From: Mycobacterium yunnanensis
Lineage (GTDB): Bacteria; Actinomycetota; Actinomycetes; Mycobacteriales; Mycobacteriaceae
Direction of reading: 5' to 3'
Assembly: GCF_025823185.1 (NCBI RefSeq)
Contig: NZ_JACKVK010000008.1
Span: 918,312 to 982,311, forward strand
Length of the DNA stretch: 64,000 bases
Within the stretch, counting starts at the first letter, position 1; every line of letters starts with the position of its first letter. Made by a program: the position numbers and the translations under genes. Below are positions 61,984-64,000 of this stretch, piece after piece. Under the pieces are notes generated by a model. The model saw only the letters and a list, made by a program, of their open reading frames with translations. It did not search any database and was not told the DNA's origin.

Positions 61984-63078
61984 ATGACTGTACGGTCCAC
62001 GGTCTCGTTCGGATCGATTGCCGCCGCGGTGGTCGCCCTCCTGGGTGGCTGCACGTCGGCGTCCCAGAAGGCGGCCCCCGCGGCCGGCGATTCAGTGAGC
62101 GCACAACCGGTTCCGTCGTGGTGCGGCCCCAAGCCCATCGAATTCGGCCTGCTCGACGGCAACGGCGGCAACAGCTGGCGGCTGGTGGCGACGGCGACGG
62201 GCAAGGAGGAGACCTCGAAGTGCCCCAGCGTGAAGGGCTTCCGCTACGCCGACGGCCAGGGCAACACCCTCAAGGCCATCTCCGACATCAAGGGCATGGT
62301 GGCCGCCGGAGTCGACGCCATGGTCGTCTTCCCCGACGCGGGCAAGGCCGTACTGCCCGCCCTGACCGCCGCCTACCAGGAAGGCGTGGTCACCGTTCCC
62401 TACCGGGTCGACCCCGGTGGCCAAGCGGGGGTGAACTACGACGAGTGGATCGGTGACGACTTCGCCAACGACGCCCATAATTGGGCGGCCTGGATCAAGA
62501 AGAACGTCCCCAAGGGCGGCAACATCCTGTTTCTCGGCGGCCCGGCCGGATCGAGTCAGAGCACCACCGAATACGAAGCGCTGAGCGGTGATCTCGGCTC
62601 GGACTACACCTTCATCGGTCAGACGCCCTTCCAGCCGACGAACTGGGAGCCGACGCTGACCCAGCAATTGCTCACCGCCGACATCGCGAAGTACCCGAAG
62701 ATCGACGTGATCGTGTCCGACTTCGGGCCCACCCTCGTCAGCGCGCTCCCGCTGTTCACCAAGAGCGGACGACCCATACCGGCCCTGGCGACGACCGATG
62801 GCAACTCACTGAGTTGTTTTTGGGCGGCGAGTCGGAAGAGCGATCCGTTCGACATGATCACCGTCACGACCGGAAACGACAACGTGCGGTTGGCCATTCA
62901 ACACGCGGTGGCGCTGGCGACGGGCGGCCAGCCGCCATCCGAGAAGGCGTTCAAGGGCCCCGTGTTCGAGGACTCGACCGACCCGGCCAAGCCCGTGCAG
63001 TGCCGAAGCGATCTTCCCCCCGACACCTACCTGTCGGCTTCGATGCCCGGTGACCAGCAGGCGGGACTCGATGGCTGA
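61984..63078 (+). CDS. ABC sugar-binding lipoprotein (periplasmic-binding family 4)
   Basis: This 364-residue lipoprotein has signal SIAAAVVALLGGC, lipid-modified Cys at ~residue 23. The body is an RbsB-like two-lobe protein (EFGLLDGNGGNSWRLVATATG, ISDIKGMVAAGVDAMVVFPDAG, GNILFLGGPAGSSQSTTEYEAL). ATG 61984 has AGGAAGG upstream. Its stop overlaps the ATPase start by 8 bp. The exact sugar cannot be deduced. Confidence 0.88.
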   Translation: MTVRSTVSFGSIAAAVVALLGGCTSASQKAAPAAGDSVSAQPVPSWCGPKPIEFGLLDGNGGNSWRLVATATGKEETSKCPSVKGFRYADGQGNTLKAISDIKGMVAAGVDAMVVFPDAGKAVLPALTAAYQEGVVTVPYRVDPGGQAGVNYDEWIGDDFANDAHNWAAWIKKNVPKGGNILFLGGPAGSSQSTTEYEALSGDLGSDYTFIGQTPFQPTNWEPTLTQQLLTADIAKYPKIDVIVSDFGPTLVSALPLFTKSGRPIPALATTDGNSLSCFWAASRKSDPFDMITVTTGNDNVRLAIQHAVALATGGQPPSEKAFKGPVFEDSTDPAKPVQCRSDLPPDTYLSASMPGDQQAGLDG

Positions 63079-64000
63079 GCCGACGGACACCACGACGAAG
63101 GATTCTGCAGTGACTCAACCGAACGTCGACGTCATGACCGCCGGGAGGATCGGGGACACCGCCCTCGAACTGGCGGGGGTCTCGAAGCACTATGCGGGCG
63201 TCGCGGCGCTGACCGACGTGTCCCTCGTGGTGCTGCCCGGCGAGGTGCACGCCGTCCTCGGTGAGAACGGCGCGGGCAAGTCGACGCTGATGGGTGTCGC
63301 CACCGGAGCCGTCACCCCCGACGCGGGCATCATCACCGTGGGTGGGGAGGTCGTCACCGGTCTCGACCCCAAGACCGCTGCGCAGCTGGGCATCTCGATC
63401 GTCCACCAACACCCGGCGGTGCTGCCGGACCTGACGGTGCTGGAGAATCTTCAGGTCGCGCTGCCCGACGAGGTCTTCGCCGACGGGCCGACCAATGCCG
63501 TCGCCCGCGCCATCCTCGACGGCGTAGGCCTGAAGGCGCACCTCGGCGACCGCGTCGAGTCCCTCACTCTGGCGGAGAAGCACTTGCTGGAGATCGCCAA
63601 GGGATTCGCCGTCACGCCCCGGATCCTGGTTCTGGACGAGCCCACGGCGCCCCTGGCGGCGGACGCGACCGACATGCTCTTCCGCCGGATCCGCGACGTG
63701 GTCGCCAAGGGGACCGCGGTCGTGTACATCACCCATCGGATGGCCGAAGTGCGCGAATTGGCCACCCGTGTGACGGTGCTGCGCGACGGCCGGGTGCGCG
63801 GCACGTCGACCGTGGCGGCGATCACCGACGGTGAGCTACTCGAGCTCATCGTGGGCCGCAAATTGGACTCGACGTTCCCCGACAAGCACACCGCCGAGGT
63901 CGACGCCCGACCGAATCTGACCGTCGAGGGGCTCTGCGGACCCGGCTTCGACTCGATCTCCATGTCCGCCACACCCGGCGAAATCGTCGGCATCGCGGGC
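63071..64000 (+). CDS. ABC sugar ATPase, RbsA/MglA type, N-terminal part
   Basis: The gene is open to the window end (310 codons seen). NBD1 is complete: Walker A GENGAGKST (~64-72), signature LTLAEKHLLEIAKG in place of LSGGQ, as usual for sugar ATPases, Walker B ILVLDEPTAPL, H-loop VYITHRMAEV. The second NBD begins after LTVEGLCGPGF. ATG 63071 overlaps the lipoprotein stop by 8 bp. Confidence 0.9.
   Translation, partial: MAEPTDTTTKDSAVTQPNVDVMTAGRIGDTALELAGVSKHYAGVAALTDVSLVVLPGEVHAVLGENGAGKSTLMGVATGAVTPDAGIITVGGEVVTGLDPKTAAQLGISIVHQHPAVLPDLTVLENLQVALPDEVFADGPTNAVARAILDGVGLKAHLGDRVESLTLAEKHLLEIAKGFAVTPRILVLDEPTAPLAADATDMLFRRIRDVVAKGTAVVYITHRMAEVRELATRVTVLRDGRVRGTSTVAAITDGELLELIVGRKLDSTFPDKHTAEVDARPNLTVEGLCGPGFDSISMSATPGEIVGIAG

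Overview
The window is a gene-dense, GC-rich actinobacterial chromosome segment and almost certainly comes from a fast-growing mycobacterium (Mycolicibacterium type). Diagnostic content includes WhiB3, the SigD/RsdA pair, a GroES-GroEL1 pair whose GroEL1 ends in a His-rich tail, tandem guaB2-guaB3, ChoD, and a LexA-controlled imuA'-imuB cassette. From memory, gene content and order follow the M. tuberculosis Rv3433c-Rv3391 interval with several insertions and losses. I see no tRNA, rRNA, insertion sequence, prophage or CRISPR array.

Region 1 (1-9.6 kb) is a tightly coupled plus-strand run: the end of nnr, gadB, alr, an alpha/beta hydrolase, then tsaE-tsaB-rimI-tsaD (tRNA t6A synthesis plus ribosomal protein acetylation). 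A convergent P-loop ATPase follows, then groES-groEL1 behind a textbook CIRCE operator, closed by a strong hairpin terminator. Region 2 (9.6-15.4 kb) holds a small zinc-ribbon protein, a ThrE-type exporter, whiB3, an Rv3415c-like protein, sigD, its anti-sigma factor rsdA with a repetitive Pro/Ser/Thr tail, and an Rv3412-like protein. Region 3 (15.5-22.5 kb) is purine and sterol metabolism: guaB2, guaB3, choD, an unknown gene and guaA.

Region 4 (22.5-35.1 kb) is accessory: a MerR regulator with a small partner, a hormone-sensitive-lipase-type hydrolase under a palindromic promoter, and a three-gene operon of an S53 (sedolisin) protease with two membrane proteins. It continues with the imuA'-imuB mutasome genes behind an SOS box, ohrR-ohr for organic peroxides, and acrA1-iunH.

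Region 5 (35.1-57.5 kb) is the most distinctive part, a roughly 22-kb sulfur-acquisition island. It has a SulP permease coupled to a membrane-anchored sulfate-binding protein, a LysR regulator, and a TauD-type dioxygenase, aldo/keto reductase and flavin reductase operon. It also has two paralogous peptide-type ABC importers, each with a fused double ATPase and each tied to flavin monooxygenases (SfnB/DszC-like on one side, NtaA/DszA-like on the other). These diverge from one short promoter region containing a perfect 16-bp palindrome, and a cystathionine beta-synthase-like gene closes the island. I infer import of an organosulfur compound, oxidation and C-S cleavage, and re-assimilation; the substrate is unknown.

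Region 6 (57.6-64 kb) holds a TetR regulator with an SDR and a quinone oxidoreductase, a small secreted protein with a strong terminator, and a sugar-type ABC importer whose ATPase gene runs off the window end.
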